Shown here piece after piece: positions 1 to 10,000 of a stretch of DNA of 64,000 bases (position 1 is its first letter; each line of letters begins with the position of its first letter). The DNA comes from Hemicordylus capensis (lineage: Eukaryota; Chordata; Lepidosauria; Squamata; Cordylidae), in assembly GCF_027244095.1 (NCBI RefSeq), contig NC_069670.1:19705820-19769819 (forward strand). Reading direction: 5' to 3'. Under the pieces are notes generated by a model that was given only the letters and a program-made list of their open reading frames with translations, was not told the DNA's origin and searched no databases. The position numbers and the translations under genes are program-made.

Positions 1-802
1 ACCCAGTCCTGAGCCCCCAACTGGGTCCAGAGCCTGAAGATCCTCCATAACAGGAGCCCCCAAGGCAGCCCCCACATCCTTGACCAGATCTACGCTGGGA
101 ACCTGGCACTTCTCCGGACCTGCAGCCAGACTGGTCTCCGCTCTCCAGGCAGGGAGGAGGGAGGGATGGAGCCCAGAGGCAGGGGAGGCCTCAGCCCATC
201 TCTGGCACTGCTTGCAATCAGTGGCAAACTGGATGCTCTCTGAGATCCTGCAACTCTGAGCTGCCTTGCTTGCTGACATCCCCAAAGACAACCCTGTGTT
301 ACCTCCCCAACCCCGCCCCCACCACACACAGATTCTGGCCCCATGAGTTTTTCTCAGAAATGGCTGCTGTGTGTTGAAGAAGAACCCAACCACCCCACCT
401 GACTTCCTGTTTCACGGTTAAACTGTAGGGGAGGGCAGGCCGCTCAGCAGGATGGTCGTGCCCCATTTCCCAGCAGAGGGGACTGCTGCTGGAAGGGGCC
501 ATTTTGAGTAGGTCTGCCGTGCTGGGTCCTCCCACAGAAACAGAGCCTTCAAAAGTGGACTGAAACGTCCTACCCGTCAGGGGAAAGAGCAAACCAGCAA
601 AGAGTTTTCATGCATGGGCTTGCTTAAGCTGCCTTGGAACCCCTCTTGTGAGTATCTGAGCATTGCAACCTGGGGAAGTGAGGCATTTGTAATGCCAATG
701 AGCATTCTGGCCACAGCAGGCTTTGCAGTCACCTGGCAAATCTGGCTGAAGCAAGAGCTGGGAGAAGCCTTATGATCAAGGGTCCCACACAAGCTCACTC
801 AC
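1..802. other. Intron flank 3' of the C1 exon; no exon seen
   Basis: No coding exon is seen here. From about 480 to 800 the sequence aligns with 55.3-55.7 kb, the region just 3' of the C1 exon in the second minus-strand receptor gene, so it is intron of the first receptor gene. In the second gene the TM exon lies about 820 bases from the C1 exon. The TM exon of the first gene would therefore fall just outside the left edge of the window. Confidence 0.55.
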
Positions 803-3800
803 CTGTAGGGAAACTGACGTTCTTTTTCACTGTGGTGTTGGAAGAGTTGAACCTGACTTCACATGTGTAGCTTTTCTCACTCATCTGTGCGTCCATGGGA
901 AGAGAAGGGAGACTGATGAAGGTTAAGGAGCCGCTGCTGGTTTTCGCCAAAAACGTCTGTTCCTCTTCCCAAAGATCTCCAGAGATGCTCCAGGACACCT
1001 GGACCAAGTTGGATGCTCCATGGACCACGCAAGCAAGACGGTCACTCTGCACAGACTTGGATGTTGGATGAGCAGATGGGAGCAAAAGCATCACCCGGGT
1101 GCTCGGGGTGTAACTGTCTGATGGGGAGAAGTAAAGCAAAGAATTCAGCCACGAGCCACATGATTCATGTGAAGAGATGATCAGGTCCTTATTTCAGAAC
1201 CTCAGTCTCGTGTTTGGCAAGTTGTGTTCTGGGGACCCCGAGGGCTGCAAGAAGTGTGGAAGGGGCCAGTGATGTGGTGAGGGGCTAGGCTGGGGTGTTC
1301 TCACTTGGTGTTGCGCACACAAGAAAGCTGGAGGATTGTGCACAAGAGAGGTCTTCTTCCCACCTTCTTGGGGGCCAGGCCAGGCCAACCACATCAGCAG
1401 GAAGGACCGCCGGCCACTTTCACACCTAACACAGGAGGCGAGAAGCAGAGGTTCTCTTAGCCCTGGACTTCTGGGCTGAAATCCAGGGCCTCCACACCCC
1501 CTGGGGCCCCCCAAATCCTCTTTAGCTGGTCCCAGGTGGTTTGGTCACTGCTAGACGGCTAAGCATGGCCTCTTTGGGGAAAAGAAATATGTGGGATAGG
1601 AATATGTTAAGTTGCGTGTTGAAATATTTCTGCTAATGCATATTTGCATCAATGTACCTGTTCTAATTATTTATTTCATTTTTAGACCGCCCCATCCAAT
1701 GGCTCTGGGTGGTACACAAGTAAAAACCAAAAACAAACACAATTTAAAACAAACCGCTTAAAACAACAGAAAAACAAATTTAACACAATTCAGAGGCATT
1801 TAAAACCAATTTAAAAACATTGACGAACAACTTAGAAACCTTGGAAGGCCAGGCCAAACAAGTACGTTTTTAGGGCTCTCTTGAAGGCGAACAATGAGCC
1901 CAAAGTACGGATATCTGCCGGGAGTGCAGCAGCATTCCACAGGCCAGGAGCAGCTGCAGAGAAGGCCCGGCTCCGAGTCGCCACCGGACGAACCGGTGGT
2001 AACTCTCCAGGGTGCTTTCCAAGTTGCGAGCCTTACACCACAAAAAGCGGTCAGAAATATGAATGGCACCTTCCCTACAATGCAGGGGCTGCAATGTCAA
2101 AACACAGGCAAATCGGAAGCACACTTAAGGGACCCGTTGTGACACTGTGATAGCATGCCATCTGGAGAGCGCCCAGATGACCTCAACATGTGATGGGGAT
2201 CATACAGAAGAAGGCACGCTCTAAGGTAACCTTAAGGTCTCGCTAAGAGGTTGGATATCCTTACATTCTTGTGAGCTCAGTTGCTGTTTGTGCCCTCAAG
2301 AACCCATGTGTTAAAAATACTGTGAGGTCATTCACACAATCGAAAACTGTGTTCTACCTGGATTATGTGGAAGCAAGGTTAGAGGAAAAGCTGGGTAGCA
2401 GTGATTGGGGCTATTCTTACGATCACAAAAATCCTAGCCCGATTTTTGTGATCGTAAGAACCACCGGGCTCTCAGCTGAGCCCGGTGGTTCTGGAGCAGC
2501 TAACCTGCTCCTGTAGCCCACCCCTTAGCCCAGGTTTGCGGAGCGAGCGCTCTGCAAACCCAGGCTATCTGCTCGTGAGTAGCCATGGCACCGTGGCTAC
2601 TCGCGAGTAGACCCCCAACCGGGAGGGTTAAAAGCAGCCTTCCGGCTCGGGGGTCTCCCCAATATGCCCTGCGCACTCACGCAGGGCATACTGGGGCTTC
2701 TGGGGGCCACGCGGCCCCCGAGCTCCCCAGTCCCCGCCGGCTCCGTCTTGGAGCCGGCCATCGTGTGGGTGGCCGATCTGGCTGCCCAGGGCTCCCTCTC
2801 CGCTCAGTGCCCTAAACCGGGTCTCACGGATGGTGAGACCCAGTCCATTGTGTGTGGAAGCAAGGTAGGAGAAAAAGCCACCCAGGTTTTCCTCTAACCT
2901 TGCATCCACACAATCACTTCTACCCAGGCTTTCCTCTAACCTTGTGTCCACACAATCACTTCTACCCAGGTTTTCCTCTAACCTTGCTTCCACACAAACA
3001 AAAATTGGGAGTACACACAGTTTCCAAACCCAGGTAGAACACAGTTTTCGATTGTGTGAATGACCTCTATGTGTGTGTCATGGTGTGTGTGTGTGTGTGT
3101 AGAGCAGTGGTTCCCAACCTGGGCTCTTCCAGACGTTGCTGGACTACAACTCCCATCACCCCTAGCGATGATAAATTATAGCTGGGCATGATGGGCATTG
3201 TAGTTCAGCAACATCTAGAGGAACGCAGGTTACGAACCCCCTGCGTAGGGGAATGATGCTTAACTTGCGGGGGTGGGGTGGCGGCTCCAAGGACCTTTAG
3301 GGCCGGGCTCCAAAATTACCGAGGTGCACCTCTGGCTAGAAGCCAGCAGGAGCAATGCCTGTCCAATCAGCCAGGGCAGGGATTGGCTCATGAGAACCAG
3401 CCCTGATTGGACGATGACTATGAATATTTATATACTGCTATTCAGCCAAAGTTCCCAAAGAGGTTTACATAGACAGACAGACATAAGATGGTCCCCTGTC
3501 CCCAAAGGACTCACAATCTATCAAGAAACATAAGGCAGATACCAGCAACAGCCACTGGAGGGATGTTGTGCTGGGGCTGGATAGAGCCAGTTGCTCTCCC
3601 TCTGCTAATGATAAGAGAATCACCACTTTTAAAAGGTGCCTCAGTTAGCAGGGCCAAGAAGACTGCACATGATCCTGGACCTTTCCCTTTTCAGGAAGGA
3701 CAGTCAGCCACCTACACCCATAACACAGGAAGCTAGAAGCAAAGGCCAAATTGTGGCCTTTTGATGTAGTATCGCTGCGGCAAAGCTCAGCCCGGCTTCC

Positions 3801-6295
3801 TTACCTCCAACAATCAGTGAAGTGGTCCCACTGCTGAAAAACAAATTCCGGATTCCCTGAGCACAGAAATATAGGCCAGAATCAGCAGGCTGAGAATTGG
3901 AGATTTCCAATGTCAGCTTGTGTCCTTCCACTTTGCAAGCAAATTTGCCGTCAGTATCACCATCCTTGCAACTGTCCATTAAAAGGGAAATCTCATCCTT
4001 TCTTCTTCTGTACCAGCTGAATGATGATCCTTCAGCTTTGATGTTGAATTCAGAAGTGCATGAGATCCTTGCTCTGCTCCCAACTTCCACAAACTCAAAC
4101 CTCGGCATCTGATGTAGTGATGGTTGGGCATGTAACACTGTTGAGCAACACAAACACAGAAAGGAAGGTGGAAATTGTAATAGGGAGGATCATGACCCTC
4201 TCTGACCTCCAATCAGAAAGAGAATTGCTAATTAGGCAACAGACCGAAGACCACCTGCAAAGTCCCATCTTTTGCCAGGATGCCCAAGACGAGTGCTGGG
4301 CTCTCCGTTTTCAAACAATGGCCGGATGGTGAGACATGTTGTAGCAGATTCATGCACTGAGCAGCGGGTTGGTCTAGAAGACCTCTAGGGCCCCTCCTAA
4401 GAAAGACTGGGGACTTTGAGGGGTGCTGTCCATTGGAGAAGACAGTCCTTGTGTAGGTGGACATCGCTAGCTCAGGTGACTTGTTCTGACACCTCATATA
4501 AATACAGGTGAAACTCAAAAAATTAGAATATCGTGCAAAAGTTCATTAATTTCAGTAATGCAAATTAAAAGGTGAAACTGATATATGAGATAGACGCATT
4601 ACATGCAAAGCGAGATAAGTCAAGCCTTAATTTGTTATAATTGTGATGATCATGGTGTACAGCTCATGAGAACCCCAAATCCACAATCCCAGAAAATTAG
4701 AATATTACATGAAACCAAGAAAACAAGGATTGTAAATAGAACAATATCAGACCTCTGAAAAGTATAAGCATGCATATGTATTCAGTACTTGGTTTGGGCC
4801 CCTTTTGCAGCAATTACTGCCTGAATGTGGCGTGGCATGGATGCTATCAGCCTGTGGCACTGCTGAGGTGTTATGGAAGACCAGGATGCTTCAATAGCGG
4901 CCTTCAGCTCTTCTGCATTGTTTGGTCTCATGTCTCATCCTTCTCTTGGCAATGCCCCATAGATTCTCTATGGGGTTCAGGTCAGGTGAGTTTGCTGGCC
5001 AATCAAGCACAGTAATCCCATGGTCATTGAACCAGGTTTTGGTACTTTTGGCAGTGTGGGCAGGTGCCAAGTCCTGCTGGAAAATGAAGTCAGCATCCCC
5101 ATACAGCTCGTCTGCGGAAGGAAGCATGAAGTGCTCCAAAATCTCCTGATAGACGGCTGCGTTGACCCTGGACTTAATGAAGCACAGTGGAGCAACACCA
5201 GCAGATGACATGGCTCCCCAAATCAACACAGACTGTGGAAACTTCACACTGGACTTCAAGCATCTTGCATTGTGTGCCTCTCCATTCTTCCTCCAGACTC
5301 TGGGTCCTTGGTTTCCAAATGAGATGCAAAAGTTGCTCTCATCAGAAAAGAGGACTTTGGACCACTGAGCAACAGACCAGTTCTTTTTTTCTTGAGCCCA
5401 GGTAAGACGCTTCTGACGTTGTTTGTTGTTCAGGAGCGGCTTGACAAGAGGAATACAACATTTGAAGCCCATGTCCAGGATCCGTCTGTGTGTGGTGGCT
5501 CTTGATGCACTAACTCCAGCCTCAGTCCACTCCTTGTGAAAGTCCCCAACACTTTTGAATGGCCTTTTCCTGACAATCCTCTCCAGGCTGCGGTCATCCC
5601 TGATGCTTGTGCACCTTTTTCTTCCACACTTTTCCCTTCCACATAACTTTCTATTCATGTGCTTTGATACAGCACTTTGGGAACATCCAACTTCTTTTGC
5701 AATTACCTTTTGAGGCTTTCCCTCCTTATGGAGGGTGTCAATGATGGTTTTCTGCACAACTGTCAAGTTGTCTTTCCCACAACTGTCTTTCCCATGATTG
5801 TGATTCCTAATGAACCAGACTGAGAGACCATTTAAAGGCTCAGGAACCCTTTGCAGGTGTTATGGATTGATTAGCTGATTGGAGTGGGACACCTGGAGCC
5901 TAGACTGTTGAACCTTTTCACAATATTCTAATTTTCTGGGATTGTGGATTTGGGGTTCTCATGAGCTGTACGCCATGATCATCACAATTATAACAAATTA
6001 AGGCTTGACTTATCTCGCTTTGCATGTAATGCGTCTATCTCATATATCAGCTTCACCTTTTAATTTGCATTACTGAAATTAATGAACTTTTGCACAATAT
6101 TCTAATTTTTCGAGTTCTTCTTCAGAGTATGCAACTTGGCTTATCTAAACCGTAGCTTGATTTCCCTAAGTTGTCCGGTTGCAGAAGAATTCAGTTATCC
6201 TAGTTTCCTCAGATGCAAAGGGTTCAGAGGCAGGTTAAAGGGAAAGAAATCTTACCTGTGGAGGACAAGAGGAGATACTTGGCCAGCAACAACAT
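803..6295 (-). CDS. V-C1 immunoglobulin-superfamily receptor, minus-strand family copy 1 (3' end off window)
   Basis: A cell-surface Ig-fold receptor, read right to left. Leader exon 6295-6256 encodes MLLLAKYLLLSST and ends at a GTAAGA donor. V exon 4137-3805 (333 bases) follows a CAG acceptor. It has the first Cys in RISCTS, Trp in FSWYRR, the second Cys in DSGLYFC, and ends in a J-like GTTSLIVGG. C1 exon 1117-803 (315 bases) has Cys in LACVVHG, Trp in VSWSISG, Cys in SYTCEV and N-glycosylation sites NSS and NTT. All junctions are phase 1. The TM exon should lie just left of position 1. A Tc1 element sits in intron 1. The coding exons look intact. The V-J-like plus C1 layout recalls NKp30-related MHC-linked genes of lower vertebrates, which is inference; function and ligand are unknown. 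Confidence 0.8.
1665..2220 (-). repeat. Interspersed repeat, unnamed
   Basis: This intron segment starts with a motif common in reptile repeats (accgccccatccaatggctc) and continues with a GC-rich block. No long frame with recognisable domains is visible. The minus orientation is a guess from comparison with similar reptile LINE tails. Confidence 0.3.
2324..3067. mobile_element. Hairpin-rich MITE with perfect 38-base terminal inverted repeats
   Basis: The first 38 bases (starting GAGGTCATTCACACAATCG) are exactly the reverse complement of the last 38. Inside is a row of separate hairpins: 20-base stems at 2414-2433/2441-2460, then palindromes at 2459-2490, 2493-2511, 2533-2560, 2576-2601, 2657-2697, 2702-2719, 2737-2758 and 2819-2841. 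A 42-base unit (ending CCACACAATCACTTCT) is repeated nearly three times at 2878-2996, with an inverted single copy near the left end. There is no transposase. The family looks hAT-like, but no clear target duplication was found. Perfect ends suggest a recent insertion. Confidence 0.75.
3084..3101. repeat. (TG)n microsatellite
   Basis: A simple TG dinucleotide run just right of the hairpin-rich element. Confidence 0.8.
3106..3240. mobile_element. Palindromic MITE
   Basis: Two inverted arms share the core GGACTACAACTCCCATCA and its complement around a short centre. The same family recurs at 26014, 26530, 29130, 29335, 29910, 54001 and 59682. This copy is diverged. Confidence 0.65.
3416..3662 (+). 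repeat. Interspersed repeat family X
   Basis: Begins with a TATTTATATACYGCT-type motif and GTTCCCAAAG, then CCCTGTCCCCAAAGG and CAGCAACAGCCACTGGAGGG. Related copies lie at 7425, 9505, 10467, 11085, 17868, 57525 and 60235. It is non-coding and its class is not identified. It may be a LINE tail. Confidence 0.6.
4505..6127 (-). mobile_element. Tc1/mariner transposon (Tc1 group), nearly intact
   Basis: A 1.6 kb element flanked by TA on both sides, with terminal inverted repeats of about 200 bases (inner part 4517-4720 against 5930-6115) that differ at only a few positions. It holds one transposase frame on the minus strand. It lies in intron 1 of the minus-strand receptor gene. The near-identical ends point to a recent insertion. 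Confidence 0.92.
4891..5766 (-). CDS. Tc1 transposase, frame-disrupted at both ends
   Basis: The 291-residue frame has a paired-like helix-turn-helix (residues 1-45, with QKVIAKEVGCSQSAVSKHM) and a DDE catalytic core: Asp in FSDES, Asp in QQDLAPAHT and Glu in SPDLNPIENLWG (DD34E type). Tc1 transposases usually have about 340 residues. Here the usual start MGK lies upstream (about 5797) and is out of frame by one base. The C-terminus after IENLWG also shifts frame by one base, so the last 50 or so residues are lost. The protein is therefore probably inactive. The sequence closely resembles Tc1 transposases of fish and lampreys, a group known for horizontal transfer. Confidence 0.9.
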   Translation of the reverse strand: MTVVQKTIIDTLHKEGKPQKVIAKEVGCSQSAVSKHMNRKLCGREKCGRKRCTSIRDDRSLERIVRKRPFKSVGDFHKEWTEAGVSASRATTHRRILDMGFKCCIPLVKPLLNNKQRQKRLTWAQEKKNWSVAQWSKVLFSDESNFCISFGNQGPRVWRKNGEAHNARCLKSSVKFPQSVLIWGAMSSAGVAPLCFIKSRVNAAVYQEILEHFMLPSADELYGDADFIFQQDLAPAHTAKSTKTWFNDHGITVLDWPANSPDLNPIENLWGIAKRRMRHETKQCRRAEGRY

Positions 6296-7098
6296 TTCTG
6301 AAAGCAGCAGCAGCAGCAACTCACAGAAGCTGTACTCTGCTCCCTGCACGGTCAACCTGCAGCTTCAAAGGAGGAGAGGGTTTGGTCTCTGATGCCCATT
6401 TCTTGTCAAGGAACACCTCCCTGTGGTTGGTGGTGCAGAGGTGTGCTGAGTGTGTGTGTGTCAGCAAGGCCAGTGAGGCTTCAGTCCCAGGCAGACACAG
6501 AGCAGGAATCAGCTCCCAGCATTTCACAGAACTCCTGGCACTGTTTTGATCTCTGAGACCAGCCATGGCAAGAGAACAGGTGACTCTGCTTCAGCTGGAT
6601 TAGTTGAGATTTCCAAGTCTTGGGCTCTCTGCTCTTTTTCTTCATCATCCCCTCCTGTGTTTGCAAGTATTTTGTGGCGCTGAAGGGTTTTGGATTTCTA
6701 AATCTTGCTTATCAGTTCCTTTTCTTTGTTATCAACTCTTTTCCTTTGGATACACTTCTGTATTTTCAGTTTTTGTGTGCCACTGAAGGACAGTTCTGTT
6801 TCGGAGTGGCAAATTGTCAGCTATTTATTGATATATTTTCACTAAGGATTGAGAAGGATTCAGTTTTCTGTCTTGACCTGTGTGTGTTTTGAAGGGAAAG
6901 CTACCTACCAGGTAGGCTTCTAATGGCCCTTCTAGTTTTGTGCAAGACAGAGGTGGCTTGCATCATTCAGCTATCATTCTTGTACCTACAGAAACTGCCA
7001 GGCAAAAGAGGGACCTCACAGCACTCCGGAGCAAGAAGAGATCTGTTAGCCAGCAGCTCTGCTTCAGAGCTCAGAAGCTGAAGGGACTACAGGACAAG
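6296..7098. promoter_or_regulatory. Shared head-to-head promoter region of receptor pair 1
   Basis: These 0.8 kb separate two divergent leader exons (6295 minus, 7099 plus). Most of it aligns with 60668-61344, which separates a second divergent leader pair. The best conserved part is 6370-6665 against 60720-61000. A STAT-type palindrome, TTCACAGAA, lies at 6523-6531 and again at 60852-60860. Part of it will be 5' UTR and possibly non-coding first exons. The promoter role is inferred from arrangement and conservation. No TATA box was assigned. Confidence 0.5.
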
Positions 7099-10000
7099 AT
7101 GCATTTCCACTTCCTGGTGAGCCTTCTACTTTTTCTGCATGGTGAGTATTCTACAGTGCAGTCTTAACTACGTTTCCTCAGAAGTAAGGGCCTCGGAAAT
7201 CCCTGGGACTTACTTCCAAGTAAACACACACTATGCAGCACAATCCTAGGCATGTTTACTCAGAAGTAAATCCCACTGTGTTCAGCAGAGTTTAGTCAAT
7301 AGTAAGTGCAGATTTAGAAAGCTAATCTGTTTAATAATCCCTTTTCAGATACTTGCTTATCATCAGCAACAGTTGTGAGAAATACCAACATGTGCTCCAT
7401 TAAATGGATGAGTGAACGTTCTTTTCATGGTCCCCTGCTAACTGAGCCATGAGGCACCTTTTAAAGGGTGTGATTCTCTTTACTGAGCAGGGAAGGAGCA
7501 ACTGGCCCTATCTGTCTCCAGCAAAACATTCCTTCAGTGACTGTTGCTGGGGTCTATCTTATGTTTCTTTTTTAGATTGTGAGCCCTTTGGGGACAGGGA
7601 GCCATTGAATGACTGACTGATTGATTGAGTTCTATGTAAACCCTTTGGAAACTTTTGCTGAATAGCAGTATATAAATATTTGCATTAATTCATTGCTTAA
7701 TGAGAGAGGCTTCTGCCGTGGGTGAAGCTGGAGGTTGTCATGAATGAAACTTGGATGTAAATTTCCCTTGCAAAAGAGTTTTGAAAGTTTACTTGATAGA
7801 TTTGTTCTTAGATATGTTCAATATCATACGAGTACGATGACCCTAGTTGGAAGTAAGTTCTAAAGAAATGCTTTTAAAAAGAAAAAGGAATTAAGAAATC
7901 ATTCAGTGTACACATACGGGTTTTAGGTATTTATTAAGTGTTTTTTGGTTGTTTTAAATTTTATTTTCAACAAACAACAGGACATGCATAAAACCCGTGT
8001 AACAACAGAAAAGAACAAATAGCAAAGAAAACCTAAATATAAGCCAAATATTGAAAGACGTTCCTTTTGAGAATAAATGCAAGACCAATGTTGAGAAAAG
8101 ATCACTGGTTGTTGAACATTGTGCATCCTTTTCTTAAGAGTATGTGACCCTTTTTCACGTAATCTTCTTCACTACAGTCCTATGAGGCAGGGCTTTAAAA
8201 GTCCTCTTTAAGAGAGGATACAGGGAGGAAAGTGACTTTCCTGGAGTGTTTCAGTGGATCCATTGCAGAGCTGAAATCCGTATCAGTACAATCGGGGATG
8301 AGAATTTCCCATCTCTTTCACATGCTGTTTCTGTGGGGAAGATCTCTGTATTTGACAAGGATCTCCAGATCAGAGCCCGCACATGCATTTTAATATCGTC
8401 TTTGTAAATGTGCCTTTTCCTTAGAGCTGAAAGAAATGACAAAACGAAGGCCTAACTGGCCTTTGACTTCCCTAAATATTAAGGAGTATCTTTTGGGCAC
8501 GGAGAGACGTGACTACAGCCTAGTTTTCGGGCTCAGAGCTGCATGGCAGGGCTACAGATAGCCCTGGAGAAAGGAGACATCTTTCCCGCAGGAGACCTCT
8601 GCCGTGCGAGGAGATAGCCAGACAGAATGCATGGACTGTACCAGTCCCAGGATCATCAGAGGATGCACAGCAACATGGGAAGCTGCCTTTTACTGAGTCA
8701 GACCCTTGGCCCATCTAGCTCAGTATTGTTTACACAGGCTGGCAGCGGCTTCTCCAAGGTTGCAGGCAAGAGTCTCTCTCAGCCCTAGCTTGGAGATGCT
8801 GCCAAGGAGGGAACCTGGAACCTTCTGCATGCAAGCAGAAAGGTGCTCTTCCCAGAGCAGCCCCATCCCCTCAAGGGAACTATCTTCCAGTGCTCACACA
8901 TGGAGTCTCCCATTCAAATGTAACCAGGGCAGATCCTGCTTAGCAAAGGGGACAATCTATGCTTGCTGCCACAAGACCAGCTCTCCTCCTGCAGACGGCA
9001 GGGCTAGTGTGTGCTCATAAACACATCATGACATGTAATACAGCACACACGGATATTTCCCCTCCTCTTTGTTTTGTACTCTCACACCAAGCAGTTCCTT
9101 TGCTTTCCTGTACAGATGCTGAATCTCAGGGAAATACAAGAATACCACAAAAACTGGCCCAGAGACGGGCATCTCCTGGAGAGACCCTAAGGATCAGTTG
9201 CATCCTTCCTTATGGAGTTTATACCAGGGGGGTGACCTGGTACAAGGAAGACCAAGACAGAAGCCTGCACATAATTAACCAGAGTTATGAAGACATGACA
9301 GCAGGACAAAACTTCCCAGGTCAAGTCATTCTGACCCTCAGGAATGTGCAGAGAAAGGACTCCGGGGTTTATTACTGCTGTGCCACAAACACCAAGGAAG
9401 GATTCAGAATCCTGAATGGGTCGAGACTCATCGTCAGAGGTGAGCGGTCCAGCACATTTGGAAAACGGTTGGTGTTTAGTGAGTGTCTCTTCGGTACGTA
9501 CACGACAAATACAAATATGATGAATATTTATATACCGCTTTTCAACAAAAGTTCCCAAAGCGGTTGACATAGATATAAATAAATAAGAGGGCTCCCTGTC
9601 CCCAAAGGGCTCACAAGCTAAAAAAGAAACATAAGATAGACACCAGCAACAGCCTGGGGGAATGTTTTACTGGGGTTGGATTATCTATCTATCTATCTAT
9701 CTATCTAAAATATTTATACCCCGCCCTGAACATTACTGCTTGGGGCAGCTCACAACATTTATAAAACCATTACAATAGAAAACCTGATGGTGTAGTGGTT
9801 AGAGTGCTGGACTAGGACCGGGGAAACCAGAGTTAAAATCCCCATTCAGCCATGAGACTTGCTGGGTGACTCTGGGCCAATCACTTCTCTCTCAGCCTAA
9901 CCTACTTCACAGGGTTGTTGTGAGGAGAAACTTAAGTATGTAGCACACCGCTCTGGGCTCCTTGGAGGAAGAGCGGGATATAAAATGTAAAAAATAAAAA

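Noticed and set aside
2400-2850. CRISPR-like or attenuator-like reading of the row of hairpins
   Set aside because: The hairpins differ in sequence, there are no constant repeats with spacers, and the whole lies within perfect transposon ends in a vertebrate genome.
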